A stretch of 64,000 bases of DNA from JANOBD01 sp031411495 (lineage in GTDB: Bacteria; Planctomycetota; Phycisphaerae; Tepidisphaerales; Tepidisphaeraceae): the NCBI GenBank assembly GCA_031411495.1, contig JANOBD010000187.1, positions 136,179-200,178 on the forward strand. Reading direction: 5' to 3'. Under the pieces are notes generated by a model, which ran no database searches, had not been told where the DNA came from, and worked only from the letters and a program-made list of their open reading frames with translations. The position numbers and the translations under genes are program-made. Below, one piece after another: positions 24,661-32,777 of this stretch (position 1 is the stretch's first letter; each line of letters starts with the position of its first letter).

Positions 24661-25398
24661 TTAAAACGGCGCGACCGCGATGCCTGCCGCGGCAATGGCG
24701 GATCGCAACATGCGAAGGGTTGGCAGCGCCGCCGCACCGTCGCCATGAACGCAGATCGTCCGCGCCTTCATCGCGATCCATTCCCCGTCGACGGTTCTGA
24801 CGCAGCCGTCGCGGACAATCCAGAGCACCTGGTCCGCCGCGTCGATCTCGTGCGCCTGCATCGCGCGCGGGTCGGATCGCGGCGTGAGTGAGCCGTCGGA
24901 CTGATAGGTGCGATCGGCGAATGCTTCGGCAATCACCTCGATCCCCTTCGCGGTCGCAAGATCGTTCAGGATGCCGCACGGCATGGTGACGAGCGCGAGA
25001 TCGGGATCCACGTCATGCATCGCGTCGAGGATCGAACCGGCCACGACCGGATCGCGCGCCGCCACGTTGTAAAGCGCGCCGTGTGGCTTCACGTGTCGGA
25101 GTCGGACACCCGCGTGCGCGGTGATCTGCTGCAGCGATCGAATCTGCGACGCAACGGATGCGCGCAGCGCTTCTGCCGGCACATGCAAGGCAGCGCGCCC
25201 GAAATTGGCGCGATCCTCATAACTCGGATGCGCCCCCACGTTCACCCCGAACTCGATCGCGAGGTCGACCGCGCGGCGCATCGTGTGAATATCGCCGGCG
25301 TGCCCGCCGCAGGCGATGTTGGCGCTGGTGATGAGCGGCATGAGGACGGAATCGTCGCCGCCTTCGCCGAGGTCGCAGTTGATATCGATCTGCTTCAT
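24661..25398 (-). CDS. pxpA: 5-oxoprolinase subunit A (LamB/YcsF family)
   Basis: 245 residues, the normal length. PxpA works with the PxpB-PxpC complex to hydrolyse 5-oxoproline (pyroglutamate) to glutamate with ATP. The family start 'QIDINCDLGEGGDDSVLM' and 'ITSANIACGGHAGDIHTMRR' are unmistakable, as are 'VGAHPSYEDRANFGR' and 'VRLRHVKPHGALYNVA'. The protein ends 'ICVHGDGAAALPTLRMLR', the usual HGD box. It lies four bases after pxpC, so the order pxpB-pxpC-pxpA is a compact operon. The gene cluster disposes of damaged or cyclised glutamate and is unrelated to the surrounding sugar genes. Confidence 0.95.
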   Translation of the reverse strand: MKQIDINCDLGEGGDDSVLMPLITSANIACGGHAGDIHTMRRAVDLAIEFGVNVGAHPSYEDRANFGRAALHVPAEALRASVASQIRSLQQITAHAGVRLRHVKPHGALYNVAARDPVVAGSILDAMHDVDPDLALVTMPCGILNDLATAKGIEVIAEAFADRTYQSDGSLTPRSDPRAMQAHEIDAADQVLWIVRDGCVRTVDGEWIAMKARTICVHGDGAAALPTLRMLRSAIAAAGIAVAPF

Positions 25399-25402
25399 GA
25401 GT

Positions 25403-26320
25403 TCACAGGGACAAAGCGTACCGCAGAAACGCGAGATCGCGATCCTGTTTCCGCGCGGCCGCGTGGGCGGCCTGGAGCGTGACGCGCTCGAACGTCACTG
25501 TCGAGCCCGGGCGTCGCTGGGCGATGCGAGGCAGATCGGCCGTGATGACATGCGCGATCTGCGGATACCCGCCGAGCGTTTGCGCGTCTGCCAGGAGCAC
25601 GATCGGTTCGCCGCCGGGCGGAAGCTGAATCGCACCGGGAAAGATAATGGCGGAGTCGATCGCCGTTTTACCGTCCAGCGCGATCCTCGCGCGGTCCAGC
25701 CTCAGGCCCATTCGATCCGAACGTGGCGAGACGTGAAACAGCGCATTCGACCAGTGGGGACTCACGCGGGCCGCATCCGGTCCGTCAAGGATGCGGATCG
25801 GTGCTTCGAAGCAATGAAACGATCGGAGATCCACCTGGCGAGTGCGAGCCGGACCGACATCCGAACGCTTGCCGAGGGGCACCTCGTCGCCGCGCACGAG
25901 CCGTCGCCCCTCAAATCCGCCGATCCCGACGCGCGTGTCCGTGCTCCGCGAGCCGAGCACACGCGGGACATCGATTCCGCCGGAGATGGCGAGGTAAGCG
26001 AACGCGCACTCGTGCAATGGCCCGATCGCGATGCTTTGTTTCGCGCGGACGCGGAGCGTCTTCACCGGCGGCATTGCCTGCGAACGCGCGCCGCACAGCG
26101 CGATCTTGCAGTCGGCCATGAATCGAATCGTCGGCCCGACGAGCGCGCATTCGATCCCGGCAGCGTGTTCGTCGTTCCCGACGAGCAGGTTGGCGATGCG
26201 CAGTGAGATGGGGTCCACCGCGCCGCCGCTCGCGACGCCCTGGGCGCGATGGCCGGGCCGGCCCAGATCCTGGATCGTCGAGTGGGTTCCGGGCGCGAGA
26301 ATTTGGATCGAGCGACTCAA
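25403..26320 (-). CDS. pxpC: 5-oxoprolinase subunit C (KipA/biotin-dependent carboxyltransferase-like)
   Basis: 305 residues, typical for PxpC. The N-terminus 'SIQILAPGTHSTIQDLGRPG' followed by 'GVASGGAVDPISLRIANLLV' and 'IECALVGPTIRF' is the defining start of the family; 'FAYLAISGGIDVPRVLGSRS' is the central motif and 'PPGGEPIVLLADAQTLGGYP' the conserved end box. Together with PxpB it forms the complex that phosphorylates or activates 5-oxoproline before ring opening. Its ATG overlaps the pxpB stop by four bases, indicating coupled translation. The C-terminus is rich in Ala and Arg. No anomaly seen. Confidence 0.94.
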   Translation of the reverse strand: MSRSIQILAPGTHSTIQDLGRPGHRAQGVASGGAVDPISLRIANLLVGNDEHAAGIECALVGPTIRFMADCKIALCGARSQAMPPVKTLRVRAKQSIAIGPLHECAFAYLAISGGIDVPRVLGSRSTDTRVGIGGFEGRRLVRGDEVPLGKRSDVGPARTRQVDLRSFHCFEAPIRILDGPDAARVSPHWSNALFHVSPRSDRMGLRLDRARIALDGKTAIDSAIIFPGAIQLPPGGEPIVLLADAQTLGGYPQIAHVITADLPRIAQRRPGSTVTFERVTLQAAHAAARKQDRDLAFLRYALSL

Positions 26321-26970
26321 TCATCCACCTTTGAGAAGGTGACGGTGTCGCCGACATGCAGGAGCGCGCCACCGGCGGATGGGTCGAACAGCTTCACGTC
26401 TGTATGGCCGATCAGATTCCAGCCGCCGGGCGATGCAAAAGGATAGATGCCCGAGTACCGCCCGCCGATGCCAACGGCGCCCGCAGAAACACGCGTACGC
26501 GGGGTTTCGCGCCGAGGCGCCTGCAGCGCAGTCGGCAAGCCGCCGAGATATGCAAAGCCCGGCATGAAACCGACCGCGAGGACCTCGTATTCCGCTGAGC
26601 TATGCAGCCGGACTATCTCATCCACCGGCAAAGCGAGTGTTCGCGAGAGCTCGCGAAGATCACAGCCGATCTCGCCCCCGTAGATAATGGAGATCACGTG
26701 GCGTCGTCGCGTGGGAGCTGCGGACTCAACCGGCGCGGACTGGAACACGCGATCTGCCCATTTGCGTATCGATTGGAGGCGACCCGGTTCCGCGGCGACA
26801 ATAGCGAGGTCGAAGCATATCGCCACGCCGTCGAACGCGCAGACGATCTCCTGCACGCCCAGCGGCGCGGACACGCGCAGCGCGTCGGCGAAGTCCGCCG
26901 CGCTGCGCCAGCGTGGCGGGCCGACGCGGCGGAGAATCAGTGCGGAATCCCCGAGCATTTCCAGTTCCAT
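26317..26970 (-). CDS. pxpB: 5-oxoprolinase subunit B (KipI family)
   Basis: 217 residues from the ATG at 26970, where the protein begins 'MELEMLGDSALILRRVG', the family's usual first strand (GD-x-A). The C-terminal half is characteristic: 'RRRHVISIIYGGEIGCDLRE', 'YEVLAVGFMPGFAYLGGLP' (the GFxPGFAYL box), 'TRVSAGAVGIGGRYSGIYP' and 'GGWNLIGHTDVKLFDPS'. PxpB acts with PxpC in ATP-dependent 5-oxoproline hydrolysis. A start 17 codons further up is possible, but it lacks a ribosome site and adds residues outside the family. The gene starts 49 bases after the terminator of the repeat-protein gene, so the operon has its own promoter. Confidence 0.93.
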   Translation of the reverse strand: MELEMLGDSALILRRVGPPRWRSAADFADALRVSAPLGVQEIVCAFDGVAICFDLAIVAAEPGRLQSIRKWADRVFQSAPVESAAPTRRRHVISIIYGGEIGCDLRELSRTLALPVDEIVRLHSSAEYEVLAVGFMPGFAYLGGLPTALQAPRRETPRTRVSAGAVGIGGRYSGIYPFASPGGWNLIGHTDVKLFDPSAGGALLHVGDTVTFSKVDD

Positions 26971-27019
26971 TGCCGTCAAAGCATATCCGGCATCGATGGA
27001 TCCGCATCCGGCTAAAAAC

Positions 27020-27048
27020 AACCGCCCCGTCGAATCGACGGGGCGGTT
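27020..27048 (-). terminator. Intrinsic terminator of the beta-strand-repeat gene
   Basis: A perfect 14-base stem (27020-27033 with 27035-27048) rich in GC sits 31 bases after the stop of the surface-protein gene. Read on the minus strand it is followed by a T-rich stretch (TTGTTTTTAG). This is the clearest rho-independent terminator in the window. Confidence 0.85.
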
Positions 27049-27078
27049 GCGGAGGAGAATGCACGAACCGAACTCGAA

Positions 27079-30000
27079 TCAGTCGCGACGGCGGCGGCCG
27101 CCTACCAGCGCGAGCGCTGCGAGGCTGCCGAAGCTCACCGGTTCCGGAACCAGCGACATCGCCAGTGCGAAGTCGGAGTTGAATTGCGGGTTAAACCCGC
27201 TCATATCAACGCTCAGCAGAGCAGCGTTGTACGACTGGGCCAGTGACAGCAGATCGTCGAAATCGATCGTGCCGTTGTAGTCCGAGTCGCCATCGACCCA
27301 GTTCTTGCCGGTGCCGTTGTAGTTCTGGGCGAGCTTGAGAAGGTCATCGAAGTCGACGACGCCGTTCAGATCGGTATCGCCCGCGAAGGTGCCTGCGAGC
27401 AGAATCGCATCCGCGTCGACGCTCTGGCCGAACCAGGTGCCGCCAGTGTTGATCTGCGTCGCCTCGGCGTAGCCGACGCGAAGCTTCTTGCCGGCGACCG
27501 TGTCGCTGGTCGTGATACCGTTCCCGTTGAAAGCGCCGCCGGCGTAGCCGCTGATGATGTCGGCCTTCACGGTCGCCAGTGGGCTGGCGCCGGTGTAGTC
27601 GAGCACGAGCTTGCCGTGGAGCATGTCGAGCTTCGAGCCACTTTCACGCGTGAGCTTGGCATTGTCGATCTTGACGGCGGTGCTTGACGGTGTTGCGATC
27701 GCGAGCGTCGCACCGCTCTTCACGGTCGTGCTGCTGGTGGCGCCCAGCGCGTTCACGCTTCCGAGGGCGAGCGTGCCTGCGTTGACCGTCGTCGCGCCGG
27801 TGTAGCTGTTGTTGCCGCTGAGGTTCCACTTTCCTGCACCAGTCTTGCTGATCGCGAGCTTGCCCTTGGCGGAGTCGGTCAAGGCGTTAGCGACCGTGTT
27901 GTTGCCGGTGCTTGATCCGGTCAGCGTGAGCGTGCGGCTCTGATTGGTGAAGGTATAGGTCGACCCGCCAGGGGAGGCGGTGAACGAAGTCGTTCCATCG
28001 TTCTTGAGCCACACGACGATGCCCGTTTGGTTGCTCGGGCCGGCGTTGGAGTTCGTGGCCAGGCCGTTGATGGTGGCGGTGGTCGGAATGCCCGGACCGG
28101 CAACCGTCCAGCCCAGACCGAGGTTCGCGGTTGCCAGGGGATCGCTGTTGCCGAAGTTGATCGAGCCGCCGTTGGCGGTCGTCAACGAGTTGCCGGCGGG
28201 CAGCACGGCGGAGGTCAGGTCGGCCTGATCTTCCTGCGTTGCGGCGGCCGCATTGGCAAAGGTGATGGAGCCCGAGCCCGAGCTGTCGAGCGTCGCGCCA
28301 GCCGAGCCGATGGTGAGCGTCTTGGTTGTCGAATCGTTGGTCGACCCGCTGTACTTGAGCGTTGCGCCACGGAGACGAATCGCCGAGGTGCTGGCGAGGC
28401 TCGAACCGTTTACATCGTCGAGCTTCTTCACTTCGAGGGTGGGTGAAATGCGGACGCCGGTGACGACGCGATCGGCGCGAGCCACGCCGCCGGCATCGGT
28501 GTAGGTCTGCAGGACGTTGGGGGAACTGATCTGGGCATTCTCCAGACCGGTGGCGACCCAAACGCCCTGAACGGTGGTGGTTCCGCTGAAGTTGTTCGCC
28601 TGGGCGAGCACGACCGTGCCGCCGTTGACGACCTCGAGGTTGCGGGCCCCGGTGAGAGCGTTGGCGTTGGCCATGGTCAGCGTGCCGCCGCCGCCGAGAC
28701 GGTAGGTGTTGTCTGCCCCCGGCGTGATGGTGCCGGTATAGGTCACGCCGCTGCTCAAGGCGCCGATGCTGACGCCCTTGAGACGGTCACTGATGAAATC
28801 GCCGGAATTGAAGTCGATGTTGGTGGCTGCGTCAGCGGTCGCGAGGGCGATAGCGCCCTTGCTGTTGACTTGATTGCCGGCCGAGTCATTGAAGTTGCCG
28901 AACGGCGAGGGGAAGTCCCTGACGAAGAGGTTGAGGAACGAGGGATTGAGCGAGCCGGTGCGGACACCGACCGCGCCGCCGGGGTTCGTGAACATGGCCG
29001 AGACACCGACGTTCGGATTGCCGGTGCCGTTGTCGGCCTGAACGCCATAGCTGCCGTCGCTGGCGAACTCGAGCAAACCGCCGGAGGCCATCGCGTATCC
29101 GCGGAGCGTCGAGCCGGTGCCGTTAATGATGAGCTTGCCGGTGCCGCGCTGGACGATGCTGCCGCCGTTGCCGGCGTTGTCATCGAGCGGGGAGGTGGTG
29201 GAGCCATTCCAATAGTTGCGCACACCGACGTTCATGATCGTGGTGCCGGTGCCGTCAAAGAACTGTGAACGGCTGTCGGTGACGTTGGCGGCCGTGTAAT
29301 AGGCCTGGGTCATGGTGACGGTCTTGCCTTCGGGCAAGAGGTTCACGAAGGCGCGGTTCTGGGTGCCGAAGACGACCTTGTTGAAGATGAAGGAGTTTTC
29401 GCCGCGGAGCGTCATGTTCTGGACGGTGCGGAACGAGGCATTGACCTGGTAGTTGTCGGTGCCGGCCACGAGGTTGAAGCCGTACGGTCCCGACGGGTTG
29501 CCGCCGCGGAACTCGCCGACGCCCAGGGCATCAGCGCCGTTGAGGACGAACGTGCCGCGATTGAGAACGATGTTTCCCGTGAATGCCGTGTTGACGGCAT
29601 TGAGCGTGTAGGTGTGTGGCTGCGTATCCGCGAGGGGCACGCTGGTCGGGACGGTGCTGGTCAGGCCCAGGTTGATCGGGCCCGAAGCGCCGGTGATGCC
29701 CGCGAGCGGCAATGTTCCGGCGAGGAACTTGCCGTTGATGATCGTCGAGCCGGTATTCGCGCCGACGATGGTCAGGCGACGGCTGGTGGCGATGACATTG
29801 TTCGTGTCGTTGGCGCCCGAGAGGACGATGTTGCCGTTGATTGTAAGCGCAGCACCATTCTTGAGATTGTTGGTGAGCACGCGGTCTGCCCCGAGCGGCT
29901 GGACGATTCCGTTCAGGGTGAGGCTCCGCTGACCCAGGAGCGGGTCGACGGCGTTGTCGGTGCTGCCGATGCTGAGCGTCGAAGAGGCGGTGCCCGCGAG

Positions 30001-30414
30001 TCCGATGTAGATCGGCGCGCTGATGATATTGTTCACGCCCGCAACGCCGCGGCTGAAGATCGTGAACGAAGTGCCGCTGGTGCCGTTGTCGAAGATCAGG
30101 CCGTTGCCGGTGGAGTTGGCATTGCCGATATCAGTCGTGACCGCGTTGGTGCTGCTGCCGAGTACCAGGGTCGTCAGGGTGAAGTTGTTGGCGAGGTTCA
30201 CGCCGAGATTTGAGGTGATGCCGACGTTCAAGTCGCCCTTGTCACCTTGTGCGTTGGGGAAGCCCGCACCGCCCCAGTTAGAGGCCAGATCCCAGGCGGT
30301 GGTTCCACCAGCGAGGTTGGTCCAAGTGTAGTCGGTCGCGTTTGCGGCCGAGCTGAAGATCGAAGCGACGACAAGACCGGCGGCAATAGCCGCGAGTTTA
30401 GAAAACCTCCGCAT
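27079..30414 (-). CDS. Autotransporter-type beta-strand repeat protein with dockerin and PEP-CTERM-like tail
   Basis: 1111 residues. The start is ATG at 30414 (GGAGG about 8 bases upstream), giving a signal peptide 'MRRFSKLAAIAAGLVVASIF'. Long stretches of Gly/Asn/Thr-rich strands such as 'GGTLTMANANALTGARNLEV' and 'KTGAGKWNLSGNNSYTGATT' carry the 'G-x-G-x-L-x-L-x-G-x-N-x-Y-x-G-x-T' pattern of autotransporter-associated beta repeats (PATR). Near the end is a dockerin-like pair, 'GDTDLNGVVDFDDLL' and 'GDSDYNGTIDFDDLL', then 'VPEPVSFGSLAALALVGG' with a final RRRRD, a PEP-CTERM-like sorting signal. This is probably an abundant surface protein; no enzyme domain is seen. A strong terminator follows. 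Confidence 0.87.
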   Translation of the reverse strand: MRRFSKLAAIAAGLVVASIFSSAANATDYTWTNLAGGTTAWDLASNWGGAGFPNAQGDKGDLNVGITSNLGVNLANNFTLTTLVLGSSTNAVTTDIGNANSTGNGLIFDNGTSGTSFTIFSRGVAGVNNIISAPIYIGLAGTASSTLSIGSTDNAVDPLLGQRSLTLNGIVQPLGADRVLTNNLKNGAALTINGNIVLSGANDTNNVIATSRRLTIVGANTGSTIINGKFLAGTLPLAGITGASGPINLGLTSTVPTSVPLADTQPHTYTLNAVNTAFTGNIVLNRGTFVLNGADALGVGEFRGGNPSGPYGFNLVAGTDNYQVNASFRTVQNMTLRGENSFIFNKVVFGTQNRAFVNLLPEGKTVTMTQAYYTAANVTDSRSQFFDGTGTTIMNVGVRNYWNGSTTSPLDDNAGNGGSIVQRGTGKLIINGTGSTLRGYAMASGGLLEFASDGSYGVQADNGTGNPNVGVSAMFTNPGGAVGVRTGSLNPSFLNLFVRDFPSPFGNFNDSAGNQVNSKGAIALATADAATNIDFNSGDFISDRLKGVSIGALSSGVTYTGTITPGADNTYRLGGGGTLTMANANALTGARNLEVVNGGTVVLAQANNFSGTTTVQGVWVATGLENAQISSPNVLQTYTDAGGVARADRVVTGVRISPTLEVKKLDDVNGSSLASTSAIRLRGATLKYSGSTNDSTTKTLTIGSAGATLDSSGSGSITFANAAAATQEDQADLTSAVLPAGNSLTTANGGSINFGNSDPLATANLGLGWTVAGPGIPTTATINGLATNSNAGPSNQTGIVVWLKNDGTTSFTASPGGSTYTFTNQSRTLTLTGSSTGNNTVANALTDSAKGKLAISKTGAGKWNLSGNNSYTGATTVNAGTLALGSVNALGATSSTTVKSGATLAIATPSSTAVKIDNAKLTRESGSKLDMLHGKLVLDYTGASPLATVKADIISGYAGGAFNGNGITTSDTVAGKKLRVGYAEATQINTGGTWFGQSVDADAILLAGTFAGDTDLNGVVDFDDLLKLAQNYNGTGKNWVDGDSDYNGTIDFDDLLSLAQSYNAALLSVDMSGFNPQFNSDFALAMSLVPEPVSFGSLAALALVGGRRRRD

Positions 30415-30539
30415 GTGCATTTCCTCCAAAGTTTCGAATTCATCAACCGCCGAAAAGAGATTCCTCAATCTCGCCAGCGGCAATTATCAGCTCTACTCAC
30501 ATCATTGACCCAAACCATACGTGGGCAACGTCCGTATTC

Positions 30540-31505
30540 TCAGTATCCGGCAGGATCGACGTACGGTGATCCCGCATGGACAGCCTTGAGGGCATCCTTC
30601 CGGCTCATGAACTCTCCGTGACCGTCGCAGAACGCAACGTTTCCCTTCGCGTCTTCGTTGATCTTTCCGGTGGCCGGGACACTTGTAACGAGTTGTTTCG
30701 GCTTGCCGGTTGTATGACGTGAAGCGACCGCGTTGACTTTCTGATTGAGGAGCCAGTTCGTGGGATTGGCGACAAAGACGCCGTCGTCGACAGTTTTCTC
30801 GTCTTCACAGATGAAGAGGATTCGCTCGGAAGCACCACGGATCTCGGAGATTTTTCCGCGGAAGACGCTCCCGCCGAATCTCGCTCCCGCCGCCAACGTC
30901 GGACCTGAATAGCTTTGAGGGACGGGGAAGTTATAAGCTCTCCCCGTATACGCCTGGTTCATGGCGTAGCTGTAGCGATAAGCCTGGTTGCCGTTCACGA
31001 CGGCTTCCGGACGCATCTCGAGCGTGTCGGAGGGGCAACGGAATAGCTCTTCCAGCGATCGACCCAGTTCGTTTGCCTCTTGTCCGCTGTTCGCTACGAC
31101 CGGCTTGACGCCGAGATACTTTGCCAGAGCAGAAAGGGTGATGTTCTGGTGATCGGTGTTCGAATTCACTTTGCCACTGATCGGGTCGATATCACGCTGC
31201 CAGCTGATCCAGTCTGCCGTTCCGACGGCGACAGATCCCTCTTTATAGAGGCCGTTGGCATTATTTCCGCCGGGGAACGGCAGTTTGCCTTTGTTGTCGT
31301 TGGCGTACGAGATGGTCGCCTGTGCGATCTGTCGCAGGTTGCTCAGGCATTTGACTTGGCGCCCTGCTTCGCGGGCCTTATTGAGTGCGGGCAAGAGGAT
31401 CGAGATCAACAGCGCGATGATGCCGATGACGACGAGCAGTTCGACGAGAGTGAAACCGCAGCGGGTTTGAGATCCACGACGCGAAGTCGGATTTGTTGAG
31501 CACAT
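30540..31505 (-). CDS. Type II pseudopilin-like protein, DUF1559 (prepilin leader)
   Basis: 321 residues, start at 31505 with GGAGGA 7 bases upstream. The leader 'SQTRCGFTLVELLVVIGIIA' carries the prepilin peptidase site (G|FTLVE) and a long hydrophobic stem, then 'LLPALNKAREAGRQVKCLSN', the usual DUF1559 stem end. The C-terminus has 'GNVAFCDGHGEFMSRKDA', the family's DGH box. Planctomycetes encode many such proteins; they are exported and may form pseudopili or surface filaments. An open frame extending 120 codons further upstream has no ribosome site and is ignored. PilT is encoded at 333-1391, but there is no assembly ATPase or platform gene nearby. Confidence 0.92.
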   Translation of the reverse strand: MCSTNPTSRRGSQTRCGFTLVELLVVIGIIALLISILLPALNKAREAGRQVKCLSNLRQIAQATISYANDNKGKLPFPGGNNANGLYKEGSVAVGTADWISWQRDIDPISGKVNSNTDHQNITLSALAKYLGVKPVVANSGQEANELGRSLEELFRCPSDTLEMRPEAVVNGNQAYRYSYAMNQAYTGRAYNFPVPQSYSGPTLAAGARFGGSVFRGKISEIRGASERILFICEDEKTVDDGVFVANPTNWLLNQKVNAVASRHTTGKPKQLVTSVPATGKINEDAKGNVAFCDGHGEFMSRKDALKAVHAGSPYVDPAGY

Positions 31506-31687
31506 CAGGAGTCCTCCAAGACGCCAAAGCGATTTTGCACATGAGAACGCGGGTACCACGTCGCAAACGAACGTCGCTGGGGAACTCCGCATAACCGCCA
31601 CCAACACTCTACTTCTTAATACGAACTCAACTTTGCAAGGTTGCGGAATAGTTTTACGTTCCGGCGCAGCCCTCAATTTTCGACGGG

Positions 31688-32764
31688 TCAACGCCCATTT
31701 TCGATGTTCCGCAGCAGGAATTTTGAGGGGTCCAACACTCCATGCCGCATCCTTAAACGCTTCCAAGTATAGGCGATATGCACCTTGCCATCTCTCGTCT
31801 GGATGACGGCCGGATAGGAGTACTGCCCGGGTGGTTCCGACTCGATTGTGCAAGCCGCTTGCCATTTCTTACCATCTTTCGACATCGCCACGTTGAGTGG
31901 ATAGCGCACCTTCTCCGTATCCGAATGGTTGTAAACCACCAGGTGCGTCCCATCCGCCAGCGTCACCGCATCCGTTCCCGAATTGCAGTTCGGCAGCTCG
32001 GTCAGGCCCATCGGGCCCCAAGTCTGGCCGCCGTCGTTACTCCAAGTTTCGAAAATCCGCTGATTCTTCTGCGTCCGGCCGATCGCCTGAAGCTTTGTCT
32101 GGGAGTGAATCAAAACGCTCGGTTGAATCGCCTTCATCCCTCCTGGCTGCTCGACCAGTGGCGTCGCCTGGAACGTATTGCCGTTGTCGGCGCTTAGCTC
32201 GAAGTAGACGTTCCAGCCCATCTGGGACACTTGCTGTTTGGCCTCCCCGACAGACGCAACGACCACCCCCGCGCTCGCCAGGCCGTCGTCGTTGGCGTCG
32301 AGCACGCCTTCGACGCTGGTCGGGCTGATGATCAACCCGTTGTCGAGCTGCACCGGCTTGTTCTTGATCGGGCCGAGCAATTTGCCGGGCAGGCGTTTCG
32401 CATCCGACCACGTTTGGCCATCGTCATCCGACGTTTTCACCATCCCCCACCAGTCCTTGGGGGAAGGTCCGACCTTGTAGAACAACATCAATGCCCCGCC
32501 CCGCGGCTGGAACAACACCGGATTCCACGTCGGCATCCGTGTGCGGTCGTCCATCACGCCGTCGGCGACGCTGACGGGATCGCCCCACTTTGTTCCGTCA
32601 AATCGGCAGAGGTAGATGCAGACATCCGGGTGGCGCTCGTGCGTGCCGCCGAAGAATGCGCAAAACAGCGTGCCGCGATCGGATTCGACGAGCGTGGCCG
32701 CATGACAGCTCGGGAACGGGGCCGATTCATAGAGAAAGTCGAGCGAGAGAAGTCCGGGGTCCAT
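31688..32764 (-). CDS. Sialidase-like (BNR/Asp-box propeller) protein
   Basis: 358 residues. The N-terminus 'LDFLYESAPFPSCHAATLVE' and 'CAFFGGTHERHPDVCIYLCR' match COG4692-type predicted neuraminidases. Asp boxes are visible in 'SDDDGQTWSDAK', 'SADNGNTFQ' and 'SNDGGQTWGP', indicating a beta-propeller. I see no signal peptide, which is unusual for an extracellular sialidase. Members of this group need not act on sialic acid; in a pectin locus a 2-keto-3-deoxy sugar such as Kdo, found in rhamnogalacturonan II, is an attractive target (inference). The start at 32764 lies 13 bases after the esterase stop, so the two form an operon. Confidence 0.72.
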   Translation of the reverse strand: MDPGLLSLDFLYESAPFPSCHAATLVESDRGTLFCAFFGGTHERHPDVCIYLCRFDGTKWGDPVSVADGVMDDRTRMPTWNPVLFQPRGGALMLFYKVGPSPKDWWGMVKTSDDDGQTWSDAKRLPGKLLGPIKNKPVQLDNGLIISPTSVEGVLDANDDGLASAGVVVASVGEAKQQVSQMGWNVYFELSADNGNTFQATPLVEQPGGMKAIQPSVLIHSQTKLQAIGRTQKNQRIFETWSNDGGQTWGPMGLTELPNCNSGTDAVTLADGTHLVVYNHSDTEKVRYPLNVAMSKDGKKWQAACTIESEPPGQYSYPAVIQTRDGKVHIAYTWKRLRMRHGVLDPSKFLLRNIENGR

Positions 32765-32777
32765 GGTCTGCTTTCGG

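Noticed and set aside
31688..32764. True sialidase
   Set aside because: Asp boxes are shared by many propeller hydrolases, there is no signal peptide and no other sialic acid gene; kept as sialidase-like only.
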